Notes under the pieces: model-generated
The model's database searches: none
What the model was told of the DNA's origin: nothing
What the model saw: the letters and a program-made list of their open reading frames with translations, nothing else
Origin: Streptomyces sp. NBC_00878
GTDB taxonomy: Bacteria > Actinomycetota > Actinomycetes > Streptomycetales > Streptomycetaceae
Assembly: GCF_026341515.1 (NCBI RefSeq)
Contig: NZ_JAPEOK010000002.1
Coordinates: 62,001-126,000, forward strand
Reading direction: 5' to 3'
Length of the DNA stretch: 64,000 nt
Part shown: piece after piece, positions 1 through 7,924 of the stretch
How positions within the stretch are numbered: the first letter of the stretch is position 1
Layout: every line of letters starts with the position of its first letter
Program-made: the position numbers and the translations under genes

Positions 1-2
1 TC

Positions 3-584
3 GTCGAGCGCACGGCACAGGGCGAGCGCGCGTACGACATCTACAGCCGGCTGTTGTCCGAGCGGATCATCTTCCTCGGCACCGAGATCGATGACGGCGT
101 CGCCAACGTCGTCATCGCGCAGCTGCTCCACCTGGAGGCGTCGGCTCCCGAGCGGGAGATCGCGATCTACCTCAACTCGCCCGGCGGATCGTTCACTTCA
201 CTCATGGCGATCTACGACACGATGGGCTACGTCGGCGCGCCCATCTCGACGTTCTGCGTCGGCCAGGCGGCCTCGACCGCGGCGGTGCTCCTGGCCGGGG
301 GAGACCCCGGGCGGCGTTTCATCCTGGAACACGCGCGGGTACTGCTCGGCCAGCCCGCGAGCGGCGGTGCGCGGGGCACGGTCTCCGACCTCAGCCTCCA
401 GGCCAAGGAGATGATCCGCATCCGCTCCCAGGTCGAGGAGGTCCTGTCCCTGCACACCCACCACCCCGTCGAGACCCTGCGCGCCGACATGGACCGCGAC
501 AAGGTCTTCACGGCACGGGAGGCCGTGGCGTACGGCCTGGCCGACGAGGTACTCAGCCGACGGCTGGTACCCGCGCCGGCCTGA
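3..584 (+). CDS. clpP4: ATP-dependent Clp protease proteolytic subunit, ClpP4-like (5' end outside the window)
   Basis: This is a ClpP-family serine protease subunit. It would form tetradecameric rings with a partner ClpP and a Clp ATPase in the cytoplasm. Reading is open from the window edge and encodes the usual N-terminal motif [18 protein letters not shown] before SERIIFLG, so the true start lies upstream. The Ser nucleophile is present (GQAAS), and so is the Asp (DRDKVF). At the position where ClpP enzymes have HQP, however, this protein reads ARVLLGQP, so the catalytic His appears to be Gly. The gene converges on a popR-like gene 45 bp away, which matches the Streptomyces clpP3-clpP4 locus. 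The family call is very safe. The ClpP4 assignment rests on that neighbour and could be ClpP3. Confidence 0.85.
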   Translation, partial: VERTAQGERAYDIYSRLLSERIIFLGTEIDDGVANVVIAQLLHLEASAPEREIAIYLNSPGGSFTSLMAIYDTMGYVGAPISTFCVGQAASTAAVLLAGGDPGRRFILEHARVLLGQPASGGARGTVSDLSLQAKEMIRIRSQVEEVLSLHTHHPVETLRADMDRDKVFTAREAVAYGLADEVLSRRLVPAPA

Positions 585-629
585 GAACTCCCGGGTTTCG
601 GGCTCCCGGGCTTCCGACGCCTCCGCGCC

Positions 630-1067
630 TCAGGCGGCGAGCCGGATGTCGCCCAGCCGGGACCGCGACTCGGTGCGCCGGGGCGTGGTGCGGGACCCGG
701 ACCTGAGGGGCTGGGACGTCAGGGGCCGGGACCTGAGGGGCTGGACCGGCCGCGCGAGCCTGCCGTGCGCCAGGGCGAGCAGATCGGCGAGGCCGAGCCC
801 GAGGGCGTGCGCGGCGGCCGCGAGGACCTCGGACGAGGCCTCCTTGCGGCCCCGCTCCAGCTCGGAGAGGTACGGCATCGAGATCCGGGCCGCGTCGGCG
901 ACGTCCTTGAGCGTCCGCTCCTGAGCAAGCCGCTCACGCCGCAGGACGTCACCCACGACGTCCCGCCACAATGGCTCCTTGGGCGCCGGCTCTTCCGGCT
1001 TCGCCGGGGCGGCCGGTACGGGTCGCAGGGGAATGACACGGGCTTGGTCGGACGCGTGGCTGCTCAC
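630..1067 (-). CDS. popR: PopR-like XRE-family transcriptional activator of clp genes
   Basis: This is a 145-residue DNA-binding protein with one XRE-type helix-turn-helix at about residues 38-95 (core ERTLKDVADAARISMPYLSE). It resembles the ClgR/PopR regulators of actinobacterial clp genes. It ends in Leu-Ala-Ala. In Streptomyces lividans, PopR activates clpP3-clpP4 and is itself degraded through two C-terminal alanines, so this tail together with the convergent clpP neighbour strongly suggests PopR. The region after residue 100 is rich in Arg, Ser and Pro and probably disordered. ClgR is the main alternative, but it is not normally next to a clpP gene. A palindrome like the PopR site lies about 46 bp upstream of the start. 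Confidence 0.78.
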   Translation of the reverse strand: MSSHASDQARVIPLRPVPAAPAKPEEPAPKEPLWRDVVGDVLRRERLAQERTLKDVADAARISMPYLSELERGRKEASSEVLAAAAHALGLGLADLLALAHGRLARPVQPLRSRPLTSQPLRSGSRTTPRRTESRSRLGDIRLAA

Positions 1068-1107
1068 CTCTCCACCCTAGAAACCGCGGCCCGATTCGGC
1101 GAGGCCA

Positions 1108-1575
1108 TCACGTTCTGCCCTCGGCGAAGCCCGGGCCCTCACCGCTCCAGGAGCCGCTGCCACCACCAGGCCCCCCGGGCGGCTGCCACTGTGGGGTCTC
1201 GCGCACCCACGGTTCGGGAAGGGTCCGCCGCACCAACTCCTCGTCGGCGCGGGCGAGTCGGCGCCGAAGATCAGCTCGGGCGCCGGGTGGCAGCCGGTAC
1301 AGGGCGTCCTCCAACGTGTCCCTGGCTTCGAGCGGACAGCAGCAGGGGCAGTCCACGTCGATCAGCCACACGGACAGGTCCTGCCTGGGCCGGTGAAGGG
1401 CGGACTCGTACGTGGCGAGCGCGTTCGCGACGGCGTCGCGCCACAGATGTTCCGCCTCCACCCGGCGGACGGCCGCGCGGGTGCGCGCGGAGACACCGCC
1501 GATCCGGCGGACGGTCACATGTCTGGAGGGCTGCCACCGCTCGGCGCGGACGGCACCGGGCCGCCTACGCGGCAC
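1108..1575 (-). CDS. Conserved hypothetical protein with a cysteine cluster
   Basis: This is a 155-residue protein of unknown function. The N-terminal 50 residues are Arg-rich. The middle carries a compact cysteine cluster (DVDCPCCCPLEARDTLEDAL, about residues 75-94), followed by an Arg/Leu-rich helical stretch and a Trp/Pro/Gly tail. The Cys cluster could bind metal, but no known fold was recognised. Third-position GC is high throughout, which supports coding. The start used gives the longest frame; a GTG or Met a few codons inside is possible. It reads in the same direction as popR, and its last codons overlap the candidate PopR operator. Confidence 0.6.
   Translation of the reverse strand: MPRRRPGAVRAERWQPSRHVTVRRIGGVSARTRAAVRRVEAEHLWRDAVANALATYESALHRPRQDLSVWLIDVDCPCCCPLEARDTLEDALYRLPPGARADLRRRLARADEELVRRTLPEPWVRETPQWQPPGGPGGGSGSWSGEGPGFAEGRT
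1113..1129. promoter_or_regulatory. Candidate PopR-type operator upstream of popR
   Basis: The sequence TTCTGCC-CTC-GGCGAAG matches the published PopR palindrome TTCTGCC-N3-GGCAGAA at 12 of 14 arm positions. It lies about 46 bp upstream of the popR start, inside the last codons of the neighbouring hypothetical gene. Autoregulation is an inference. The clpP promoter, the known target, is outside the window. Confidence 0.4.
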
Positions 1576-1692
1576 GGCCCTTTCGGGTCGACGTCATGCG
1601 GGCATCGTGCACGGTCAAGTCGACCGGGCGCGACCGGATTTCTCCGGCGCGCGGTCACGGTCCTCGTGAACTCCCGCCAGCGCCCTCGGTGT

Positions 1693-2697
1693 TCAGTGGG
1701 CGTGGGGCTCGTCGCGGTGTATCGGGCCGTGTGGGGACTCGCAGTGTGAGCCGTCGTCGGGGGCGCCGGTGCGGACCTCCAGGACTTCGGCCGGGGCGTG
1801 GTCGACCTGGAGGGTGGTGTGGCTGATCTCGTAGTCGCTCTGCAGGACCTTCTCCAGGTCCCGGCGCACGGTGTGGCAGTCCGCGACGGGCTCGACCAGG
1901 ACGTGCGCGGACAGCGCGGGCTGCCCCGACGTGATGGCCCACACGTGCAGGTCGTGCACCTCGGAGACCGAAGGGTGCGCGACCAACTGGTCGCCGATGC
2001 CGTCCGGGTCGAGATGCGCGGGCGCCGCCTCCAGGAAGATCCGCCCCGACTCCCGTACGAGCCCGTAGCCCGCCTTGAACATGAGGACCACCACGACCAG
2101 CGTGGCGATGGCGTCGGCCTGTGCGAAACCGGTCAGCAGCACGATGAGACCGGCGATCGCGGTACCGATGAACGCGAACAGGTCGTTGAGTATGTGCTGG
2201 TAGGCACCCTCGACGTTGAGCGAGGAGCGGTTGGCCTTCGAGATGCACCAGGCCGCCGCGATGTTCACCACGATCCCCGCCAGGGCCGTGCCGAACACCA
2301 GCCCGCCCTCCACCTCGGGCGGATCGATCAGCCGCCGCACCGCCTCGTACGCCAGCCAGGCGCCGAGCAGTAGCAGCGTGAGCCCGTTCGCCTGCGCGGA
2401 GAGGATCTCGGCGCGCTTGAGGCCGTACGTGAAGCCGCCGCGGGCCGGCCGCGCGGCCAGCCGCATCGCGATGAGCGCCAGCACGATGGAAACGGCGTCG
2501 GTCAGCATGTGCGCCGCGTCGGAGATCAGGGCGAGCGACTGGGCGACGATGCCGATGACGACCTCGGCCGCCATGAACGTGGCGATCAGCGTCAGCGCGA
2601 TCGCCAGCCAGCGCCCGTCCGCGTCCTTCGACACACCGTGCGAGTGCCCCGCGTGCCCGCCCGACCCGTGGTGGTGGTCGTGGTGCGCGCTGGTCAT
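1693..2697 (-). CDS. Cation diffusion facilitator (Zn/Cd/Co efflux), CzcD/ZitB-like
   Basis: This is a 334-residue inner-membrane antiporter of the cation diffusion facilitator family, which exports divalent metals such as Zn2+ in exchange for protons. It has six hydrophobic segments between about residues 30 and 220, then a cytoplasmic ferredoxin-like domain. The metal-site motif SDAAHMLTD (residues 59-67) is in the second segment, with a matching HILND in the fifth. Both ends are His-rich (HHDHHH and HAGHSHG at the N-terminus, HRDEPHAH at the C-terminus), as in other Zn-handling members. The start was chosen at the ATG preceded by GAGGGGG; a longer in-frame opening lacks a ribosome site. 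No adjacent metal regulator is visible. Confidence 0.92.
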   Translation of the reverse strand: MTSAHHDHHHGSGGHAGHSHGVSKDADGRWLAIALTLIATFMAAEVVIGIVAQSLALISDAAHMLTDAVSIVLALIAMRLAARPARGGFTYGLKRAEILSAQANGLTLLLLGAWLAYEAVRRLIDPPEVEGGLVFGTALAGIVVNIAAAWCISKANRSSLNVEGAYQHILNDLFAFIGTAIAGLIVLLTGFAQADAIATLVVVVLMFKAGYGLVRESGRIFLEAAPAHLDPDGIGDQLVAHPSVSEVHDLHVWAITSGQPALSAHVLVEPVADCHTVRRDLEKVLQSDYEISHTTLQVDHAPAEVLEVRTGAPDDGSHCESPHGPIHRDEPHAH

Positions 2698-2846
2698 GAG
2701 TGTCCCCCTCGATCCGGTGTCCGACCCCCGCAGTGAAGCGCACCTCGCGGAGATCGGCAAAGGCTGCACCGGTGACCGTTGTCATCATCGTTAACAGGCC
2801 TCTGACCTGCGACGAAGGATTCTCGAAGGGTTCTCGGTGGGACGGG

Positions 2847-4538
2847 TCACGCGCCGAAGAGCTGAGTCCAGTACGTGCCCGCCGAGCCGCCGCCCGCGAA
2901 GCCGACGCCGATGTGGGTGAAGGCCGGCTTGAGGATGTTGGCGCGGTGGCCGGGGCTGTCCATCCAGCCCTGTACGACCTCGGCGGCGGAGCGCTGGCCG
3001 CAGGCGATGTTCTCGCCGATGGTGCGACGGGTGCTGCCAGCCGCCGCGGCCCGGTGCCAGGGTTCGCTGCCGTCGGGGGAGGTGTGGGAGTAGAACGCGC
3101 GGGCCACCATGTCCGCGCTGTGCGCCTGCGCCGCGTTGGTGAGCAGGGCGTCTACGGCAAGTGGTCGCAGACCGGCCGTGGCCCGCTCGGCATTGGTGAG
3201 CGCCACGACCTCGGCGGCCGTCTGCGCCAGCCCGGCGGGGGTGAGGGGCCGGGCCCACAGTGCCGTCCAGTAGAGGGTGCCGGAGCGGCTGTCGGGCACG
3301 TACGCCACACCGACGTCGGTGAACGCAGGATCGTGGACGGTGCGTCGGGATTGCTCGCCCGAGAGGCAGTACTCCACGAACCCCGCGGGGTCGCGCGGGC
3401 CGGAGACCAGGTGTTCGCCGACCGTGAGATACGCGTAGCCGCCCGCGATGACGCGCTGGTGGACCGAGAGCCCGTCCGCGCCCTCGGAGTCCAGGCGGCC
3501 CCGCGCCGCCATGCCCGCGGCGTGCGCGTGCGCCGCGGCGGTGAGACGGCCGTCGAGGGACACGGGCGGGGCGCCGACGGCGGCACGGGCCGAGTTCACG
3601 AGACCGAGGAACTCGCGGGAGGCCGGCCCTGCGACGGCGGGAGCGGCGGTGGGTCCGGCGGTGGGCCCGGCAGTGGGGGACCCTCCGGCCGGCGCACCGC
3701 CGGTGTTCCATACGGCGTTCCCGGCGGGCGGGCGTCCGGTGCTGCCGGTCGGAGGATGTCCCGTCGTCCCGGTCGGAGGATGACCCGTCGTCCCGGCCGG
3801 GGGACGACCGGTGGTCCCGGCCGGGGGACGCCCCGTGGTCCCGGTCGGAGGGCGACCCGAACTCCCGGCCGGCGTGCGACCCGAGCCCCGGAGCCGTCCG
3901 AGCCCGGCACGCGCGGCGTTCAGGGCCGTCGCGACAGCGGGGCTCCTGGAACCCGGGATGCCGGAGCCGCCCGGGATGCCGGAGCCGCCCGGGACGCCGG
4001 AGCCGCCCGGAACGGCACCGCTGCCCGCGCCCGGCCCTGTCCCCGCCCCCGCGTCGGCGTCCTCGCTCACCTCCACCCCGAAGTCCCGTGCGATCCCGGC
4101 CAGTCCGTCCGCGTACCCCTGGCCCAGGGCGCGCAGCTTCCACGCGGTCCCGCGGCGGTAGATCTCGGCGAGCAGCAGCACGGTCTCCCGCTGGGGACGC
4201 GGCGGGGTGAACCGGGCGAGCACACCGCCGCCGGGGCCGGTCACGCGCAGCGTCGGAGCGGGCAGCCGGCCCAGTGGGGTGCCGGGCTCGGCGGGGCTGA
4301 CGACGACGGTGACGCGGCTCGCTCCGGGCCGCAGCGCGGGCGGGTCCACGGTGAGCGTCTCGCCGTGCAGCCGCGCACCCGGTGCGGTCGGCTGGTTGTA
4401 GAACACGAAGTCGCCGTCGCCGCGCACCTTGCCGGTGTCGTCGGTGATGAGCGCGGACACGTCGAACGGTCCGGGCACGTGCAGGGTCAGGGTGCCGCCG
4501 GGCAGGGGCAGATTGCCGCCGGGAACCAACTCGCTCAT
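2847..4538 (-). CDS. TerD-domain protein fused to two CAP (SCP/PR1) domains
   Basis: This 563-residue modular protein has a TerD domain at about residues 1-185, with the Ca-binding type motif DGDFVFYNQP. A Gly/Pro-rich linker with octapeptide repeats follows to about residue 300, then two CAP domains. CAP2 (about 440-563) is canonical: AHSADMVARAFYSHTSPDG, IGENIACGQ and SPGHRANIL. CAP1 (about 315-430) is degenerate and lacks the H-x-S/T motif. TerD proteins belong to cytoplasmic Ter stress systems, while CAP domains are usually secreted; no signal peptide is seen here, so the location is unclear. The chosen start gives the TerD N-terminus MSELVPGGNL; a longer frame adds 39 low-quality residues. 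The function is unknown. Confidence 0.82.
   Translation of the reverse strand: MSELVPGGNLPLPGGTLTLHVPGPFDVSALITDDTGKVRGDGDFVFYNQPTAPGARLHGETLTVDPPALRPGASRVTVVVSPAEPGTPLGRLPAPTLRVTGPGGGVLARFTPPRPQRETVLLLAEIYRRGTAWKLRALGQGYADGLAGIARDFGVEVSEDADAGAGTGPGAGSGAVPGGSGVPGGSGIPGGSGIPGSRSPAVATALNAARAGLGRLRGSGRTPAGSSGRPPTGTTGRPPAGTTGRPPAGTTGHPPTGTTGHPPTGSTGRPPAGNAVWNTGGAPAGGSPTAGPTAGPTAAPAVAGPASREFLGLVNSARAAVGAPPVSLDGRLTAAAHAHAAGMAARGRLDSEGADGLSVHQRVIAGGYAYLTVGEHLVSGPRDPAGFVEYCLSGEQSRRTVHDPAFTDVGVAYVPDSRSGTLYWTALWARPLTPAGLAQTAAEVVALTNAERATAGLRPLAVDALLTNAAQAHSADMVARAFYSHTSPDGSEPWHRAAAAGSTRRTIGENIACGQRSAAEVVQGWMDSPGHRANILKPAFTHIGVGFAGGGSAGTYWTQLFGA
3739..3882 (-). repeat. 24-bp in-frame tandem repeat encoding GTTGRPPA-type octapeptides
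   Basis: Six consecutive 24-bp units encode variants of the octapeptide GTTGRPPA (GSSGRPPT, GTTGHPPT and others) in the linker of the TerD-CAP-CAP protein. A second Gly-rich tract with GGSGIP repeats lies just upstream in the protein, at about 3955-4015. The units differ by several silent and conservative changes. Confidence 0.9.
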
Positions 4539-4631
4539 CGTGCCGCCTGTCCGGGGTGCCGGGTCACTGTGCGCGCCCCGTGGGGCGTTGCCCGGACAAC
4601 GTCCCACGGGTGCGCGTGGGTTCCTGAGGCG

Positions 4632-4669
4632 GACAAGCCCCAGCCGGGCCGACAAGCCCCGGCCCGCGG
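4632..4669. repeat. Two-copy 19-bp imperfect direct repeat after the tetR fragment
   Basis: GACAAGCCCCAGCCGGGCC is followed directly by GACAAGCCCCGGCCCGCGG. The tract begins about six bases downstream of the tetR-fragment stop codon on the minus strand. Confidence 0.7.
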
Positions 4670-4674
4670 TCTCG

Positions 4675-5172
4675 TCAGTGCGACGCCCGTGCCAGCAGGC
4701 CGGACAGCAGGATCGCGAGCGACTCGCGCAGGGCCGTGGCGAAGTCGAGGCGCAGGACCGCCAGTTCGGGGTCGGACTCGTAGACCGCGAGCACGGCGGG
4801 TGACGGATGCGCGTGCGGCCAGACGGCCGTGACCACGATGAGCACGCCGCCGACGAACCGTAGGGCGTCCTGCTCGTCGAGTTCGGGTACGTGGGTGCGG
4901 ACCTGCTGCGCCATGGCGAAGACGGTCCCGATGGAGGAGCGCTTGTACTCGGTGGCGACCTCCGTCGACACGTTCCGCTCCAGGACCGAGCCCTGGGCGC
5001 TGATCAGGTCGCACAGCACAGGACGCTCGGCGAGGGCGTCCGTCACGGTCGCGGCGAGTCGGTCGGCCCGCTCGGCCACGGGAGCCTCGGCGTCGACGGC
5101 CTCGGGGAGCGCGGTGTCGAGCTGCTCCAGCAGCTGGGAGTGCCGGCGGTCTGGAGGTTGGTCACGGCGTAG
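4675..5172 (-). pseudogene. TetR-family regulator, C-terminal fragment (DNA-binding domain lost)
   Basis: About 150 residues match the ligand-binding half of a TetR regulator (from QLLEQLDTALPEAV through DLISAQGSVLERNVSTEVA to ALRESLAILLSG). The N-terminal helix-turn-helix of about 45 residues is missing. Upstream of about position 5172 the frame runs on only as an antisense reading of a truncated dehydrogenase. The two fragments face away from each other and have both lost their 5' ends, so a single deletion probably removed a divergent promoter region plus both N-termini. The fragment has no plausible start codon with a ribosome site and is probably not made. Confidence 0.8.
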
Positions 5173-5458
5173 CCAGGGTGGCCTCGGCAGCGACAAGCCG
5201 AAGCGTGCGCGGTTCACCTCGATCGGCATCGTGCCCGAGCAGCAGGTCGAGGAGGGCGCCGAACCGCTGCTGTACGCCGCCACGAGCCCCGAGGCGACGG
5301 CGGGTGCCTACTACGGCCCGGGCGGCAGGTTCGGGCTGGTCGGCCCCACCACCACGGCGCGCATCACCCGCCGCGCCCTCGACACCGAGGCGAACCGCCG
5401 GCTGTGGACCGAGTCCGAACGCCTCACCGGAGTCGCCCTCACCGCGGCCGCCGCCTGA
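5173..5458 (+). pseudogene. Short-chain dehydrogenase/reductase, C-terminal fragment
   Basis: About 95 residues match the C-terminus of a short-chain dehydrogenase: EGAEPLLYAATSPEA, then AGAYYGPGGRFGLVGPTTTA and a terminal helix, ending at TGA. The NAD(P)-binding glycine motif, the Ser and the YxxxK catalytic residues are all absent because the first two thirds of the gene are gone. The coding sequence meets the truncated tetR head to head at about 5172. TetR-dehydrogenase divergent pairs are common in Streptomyces, so this looks like such a pair with its centre deleted. No start codon suits the remnant. Confidence 0.8.
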
Positions 5459-5520
5459 ACGGGCCCGCCGCACGGGGGCGGCGTCCGGCGGAGCCCTGGC
5501 CGGGTGCCAGACTGACCCCC

Positions 5521-6504
5521 ATGGACGAGCGCGTATTCGGCAGGTCAGGACAGCAGGCGTCGGTCGTGGGACTCGGCACGTGGCAACTCGGAGCCGACTG
5601 GGGCGACGTGGACGACAAGGAAGCCCTCGCGGTCCTTGAGGCCGCCGCCGAGGCGGGGGTGACGTTCTTCGACACGGCCGACGTGTACGGGGACGGGCGC
5701 AGCGAGGAGGCCATCGCCGCCTTCGTGCGGAGCAGGCCCGACCTGCATGTGCTGGTCGCGACCAAGATGGGCCGCCGGGCCGACCAGATCCCGGAGAACT
5801 ACATACTCGACAACTTCCGTGCCTGGAACGACCGTTCGCGCCGCAACCTCGGTGTCGACCGCATCGACCTGGTGCAGCTGCACTGCCCGCCGACTCCCGT
5901 CTACTCGTCGGACGAGGTGTTCGACGCCCTCGACGCCCTCGTCGAGGAGGAGCGGATCGCCGCGTACGGCGTGAGTGTCGAGACCTGCGACGAGGCGCTG
6001 ACCGCGATCGCCCGCCCGGGTGTGGCCAGTGTCCAGATCATCCTCAACCCGTTCCGCATGAAGCCCCTGCAGCGCGTCCTGCCCGCGGCGCGGGAGGCCG
6101 GCGTCGGCATCATCGCCCGTGTGCCCCTCGCCTCCGGGCTGCTCTCCGGCAGGTACACGAAGGACACGGTGTTCGCGGCGAACGACCACCGCACGTTCAA
6201 CCGCCACGGCGAGGCCTTCGATCAGGGCGAGACCTTCTCCGGCGTCGACTACGCCACCGGGGTCGAGGCGGCGGCCGAGTTCTCCGCGCTCGCTCCCGAG
6301 GGCGTCACCCCGGCCCAGCTGGCGCTGGCCTGGATCGTCCAGCAGCCCGGCGTGACCACGGTGATCCCGGGCGCCCGTTCGCCCGAGCAGGCCCGCGCGA
6401 ACGCGGCGGCAGGCACGCTGCCGCCGCTGTCGACGGAGACGCTGTCGGCGATCTCCGACCTGTACGAGCGGCGGATCAAGGAGCAGGTGGCAGGCCGCTG
6501 GTGA
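5521..6504 (+). CDS. Aldo/keto reductase
   Basis: This is a 327-residue NADPH-dependent TIM-barrel oxidoreductase. The catalytic tetrad is visible: Asp and Tyr in FFDTADVYGDG, Lys in LVATKMG and His in LVQLHCP. The cofactor-binding end includes TTVIPGARSPEQARANA. It resembles the broad YajO/Tas-type aldo/keto reductases; the substrate cannot be told from sequence. The ATG at 5521 matches the family N-terminus (ERVFGRSGQQASVVGLGTWQLG). The gene follows the dehydrogenase fragment by 62 bp and probably has its own promoter there. It converges on the beta-lactamase-fold hydrolase, with a dispersed repeat between them. Confidence 0.9.
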   Translation: MDERVFGRSGQQASVVGLGTWQLGADWGDVDDKEALAVLEAAAEAGVTFFDTADVYGDGRSEEAIAAFVRSRPDLHVLVATKMGRRADQIPENYILDNFRAWNDRSRRNLGVDRIDLVQLHCPPTPVYSSDEVFDALDALVEEERIAAYGVSVETCDEALTAIARPGVASVQIILNPFRMKPLQRVLPAAREAGVGIIARVPLASGLLSGRYTKDTVFAANDHRTFNRHGEAFDQGETFSGVDYATGVEAAAEFSALAPEGVTPAQLALAWIVQQPGVTTVIPGARSPEQARANAAAGTLPPLSTETLSAISDLYERRIKEQVAGRW

Positions 6505-6572
6505 CCGTTCGCCGCCGGCCGTCCCTGGGCTGAGCGCGAGGTTCCCCGTGCCCCTCACGGGGCTCGCCGGAA

Positions 6573-6610
6573 GCGCCCCTCAGGGGCGCGGGGAACTGCG
6601 GGACAAGCCA
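6573..6610. repeat. Dispersed Streptomyces-type intergenic repeat, copy 1
   Basis: The core begins GCGCCCCTCAGGGGCGC, a perfect hairpin stem, and continues GGGGAACTGCG. A second copy lies at 35123-35161. It sits between convergent genes and could act as a terminator. Similar sequences recur between genes in many Streptomyces genomes (from general knowledge, not searched here). Confidence 0.75.
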
Positions 6611-6632
6611 TGGACGGGCCCCGTGGCCTCGG

Positions 6633-6683
6633 GGACTACCGTGCGCCCGCAGGCAGGCGGACTACCGTGCGCCCGCAGGCAGG
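6633..6683. repeat. 26-bp tandem duplication spanning the hydrolase stop codon
   Basis: Two copies of a 26-bp unit that starts GGACTACCGTGCGCCCGCAG, 25 of 26 bases identical, lie head to tail. One copy contains the last codons and the TAG of the metallo-hydrolase; the other lies immediately downstream of it. Confidence 0.95.
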
Positions 6684-7429
6684 GACGCGGCCCGTTCCCG
6701 GGCCCGCTGGGCCGCCTCGCGTACGGAACCGCGGTGCACCGGGCCGTGACCGGGCAGCAGGACGTCACCCGACAGCGCCTCGAAGGCGTCGAGCGAGGAC
6801 AGCGCACGAGGAAGGTCCCGGTGGAACATGGTGGGCAGCAGCTGAGGGCCGCTCACACGTGACGTCGCGTGCGCGCTGACCAGCCCGTCGCCCGAGATGA
6901 CGATCCCCGCGTCCGGCAGATGGAAGGCGCAGTGGCCCGCCGTGTGGCCGGGGGTGTGTACAGGAACGGGGCGGCCGGGCAGGTCGAGGGCGCCCTCGCC
7001 GGGGAACGGCAGCGGCTCGGTGACCGGGACGTGGGCTTTGCCGCCGGACCGCAGCGCGTGCACGGCCCACGGCACCACGCCGGGCCGCCAGGCGTTCCGC
7101 AGCACCTGCCCGATGTCCACCTGGTGGAGGAAGTCCCGGCGCGCGTGCGGGACTTCGGCCTCGTGGGTGTGGACGGGCGTGCCGTACGTACGACTGAGGT
7201 ACTCGGCCGAGCCGATGTGGTCGTTGTGGGCGTGCGTGACGAGCACGGCCGTGACCGCCTCGGGTGAACCGCCCACGGCCGACAGGGAGGCGAGGAGCGT
7301 CTCGCGGTCCGCGGGGTAGCCCGTGTCCACGAGGGTGACGGCGTCCCCCTCCGTGAGAATCACCCAGTTGGTGCTGCCGCCGTGCACCAGATGAACGCCG
7401 TCGGCGACTTGACGGATGTCTGCCTGCAT
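6662..7429 (-). CDS. MBL-fold (metallo-beta-lactamase-like) hydrolase
   Basis: This 255-residue hydrolase has the two-metal site of the metallo-beta-lactamase fold. THAHNDHIG gives the HxHxDH motif at about residues 65-70, HTPGHTAGHCAFH the third-ligand region, SGDGLV the bridging Asp, and PGHGP the last His. The N-terminus (ADIRQVADGVHLVHGGSTNWVIL) is typical of this group. The substrate is unknown; glyoxalase-II-like or lactonase roles are possible. The ATG at 7429 has the family spacing. The last codons are part of a 26-bp tandem duplication that leaves the protein unchanged. Confidence 0.88.
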   Translation of the reverse strand: MQADIRQVADGVHLVHGGSTNWVILTEGDAVTLVDTGYPADRETLLASLSAVGGSPEAVTAVLVTHAHNDHIGSAEYLSRTYGTPVHTHEAEVPHARRDFLHQVDIGQVLRNAWRPGVVPWAVHALRSGGKAHVPVTEPLPFPGEGALDLPGRPVPVHTPGHTAGHCAFHLPDAGIVISGDGLVSAHATSRVSGPQLLPTMFHRDLPRALSSLDAFEALSGDVLLPGHGPVHRGSVREAAQRARERAASLPAGAR

Positions 7430-7483
7430 GATCGTCCCGACCTAGAGGTCCTGCCTGACGCACACACCCAAGCAGATCCGCGA

Positions 7484-7765
7484 TCACTTCAGCGCAGAGG
7501 GGTCGGCCGAAGAGCGCATCGACCGCAGCGCCAGGAGCAGTACGGCGATGTCGTCGAAATAGGCGGGGTCGGGCAGCAGATCGGTCGGCAGCACGACATA
7601 GGCGACCGCACCCCAGAAGACCCAGCGCGGACCGGTCGGCAGCCCGGCCCGGCGCAGGTCCCGCCGGGTACGGACCAGCCGGAGGAGCAGCACGACCGCC
7701 GCCGCCAGGGCCGCTGCCAGCACGGCCGCGACGACGAGAACCACAATCCACGTGTTGGTGTCCAT
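7484..7765 (-). CDS. Small DUF1232 (YkvA-type) membrane protein
   Basis: This is a 93-residue protein with one N-terminal transmembrane helix (WIVVLVVAAVLAAALAAAVVL). A DUF1232 segment follows (residues about 50-85), containing WGAVAYVVLPTDLLPDPAYFDDI, the conserved proline-aspartate core of the family. The role of DUF1232 proteins is not established. The start was placed at the ATG preceded by GGAAGGG; an earlier in-frame Met adds 31 Arg/Gly-rich residues that look like leader DNA. It is divergent from the FAD monooxygenase at 7925, leaving about 160 bp for two promoters. Confidence 0.82.
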   Translation of the reverse strand: MDTNTWIVVLVVAAVLAAALAAAVVLLLRLVRTRRDLRRAGLPTGPRWVFWGAVAYVVLPTDLLPDPAYFDDIAVLLLALRSMRSSADPSALK

Positions 7766-7924
7766 CAGCCCTTCCCCGACTCGTCCGGTCCTCCTGTTCG
7801 GATGCCCAGGTTCGCCCGCTTCATCACCGCCGAGCCGGTCCGACACGCGGCGAGGCACGCCGACACGCCCCCGGTCGCCCGCCTACCCTGTGCTGTCAAT
7901 TGATCACCTTGAGCGAACAGTGGG

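Noticed and set aside
2698..2846. Zur or other metal-regulator box upstream of the cation diffusion facilitator
   Set aside because: The AT-richer segment around 2770-2800 does not match the Streptomyces Zur palindrome well enough.
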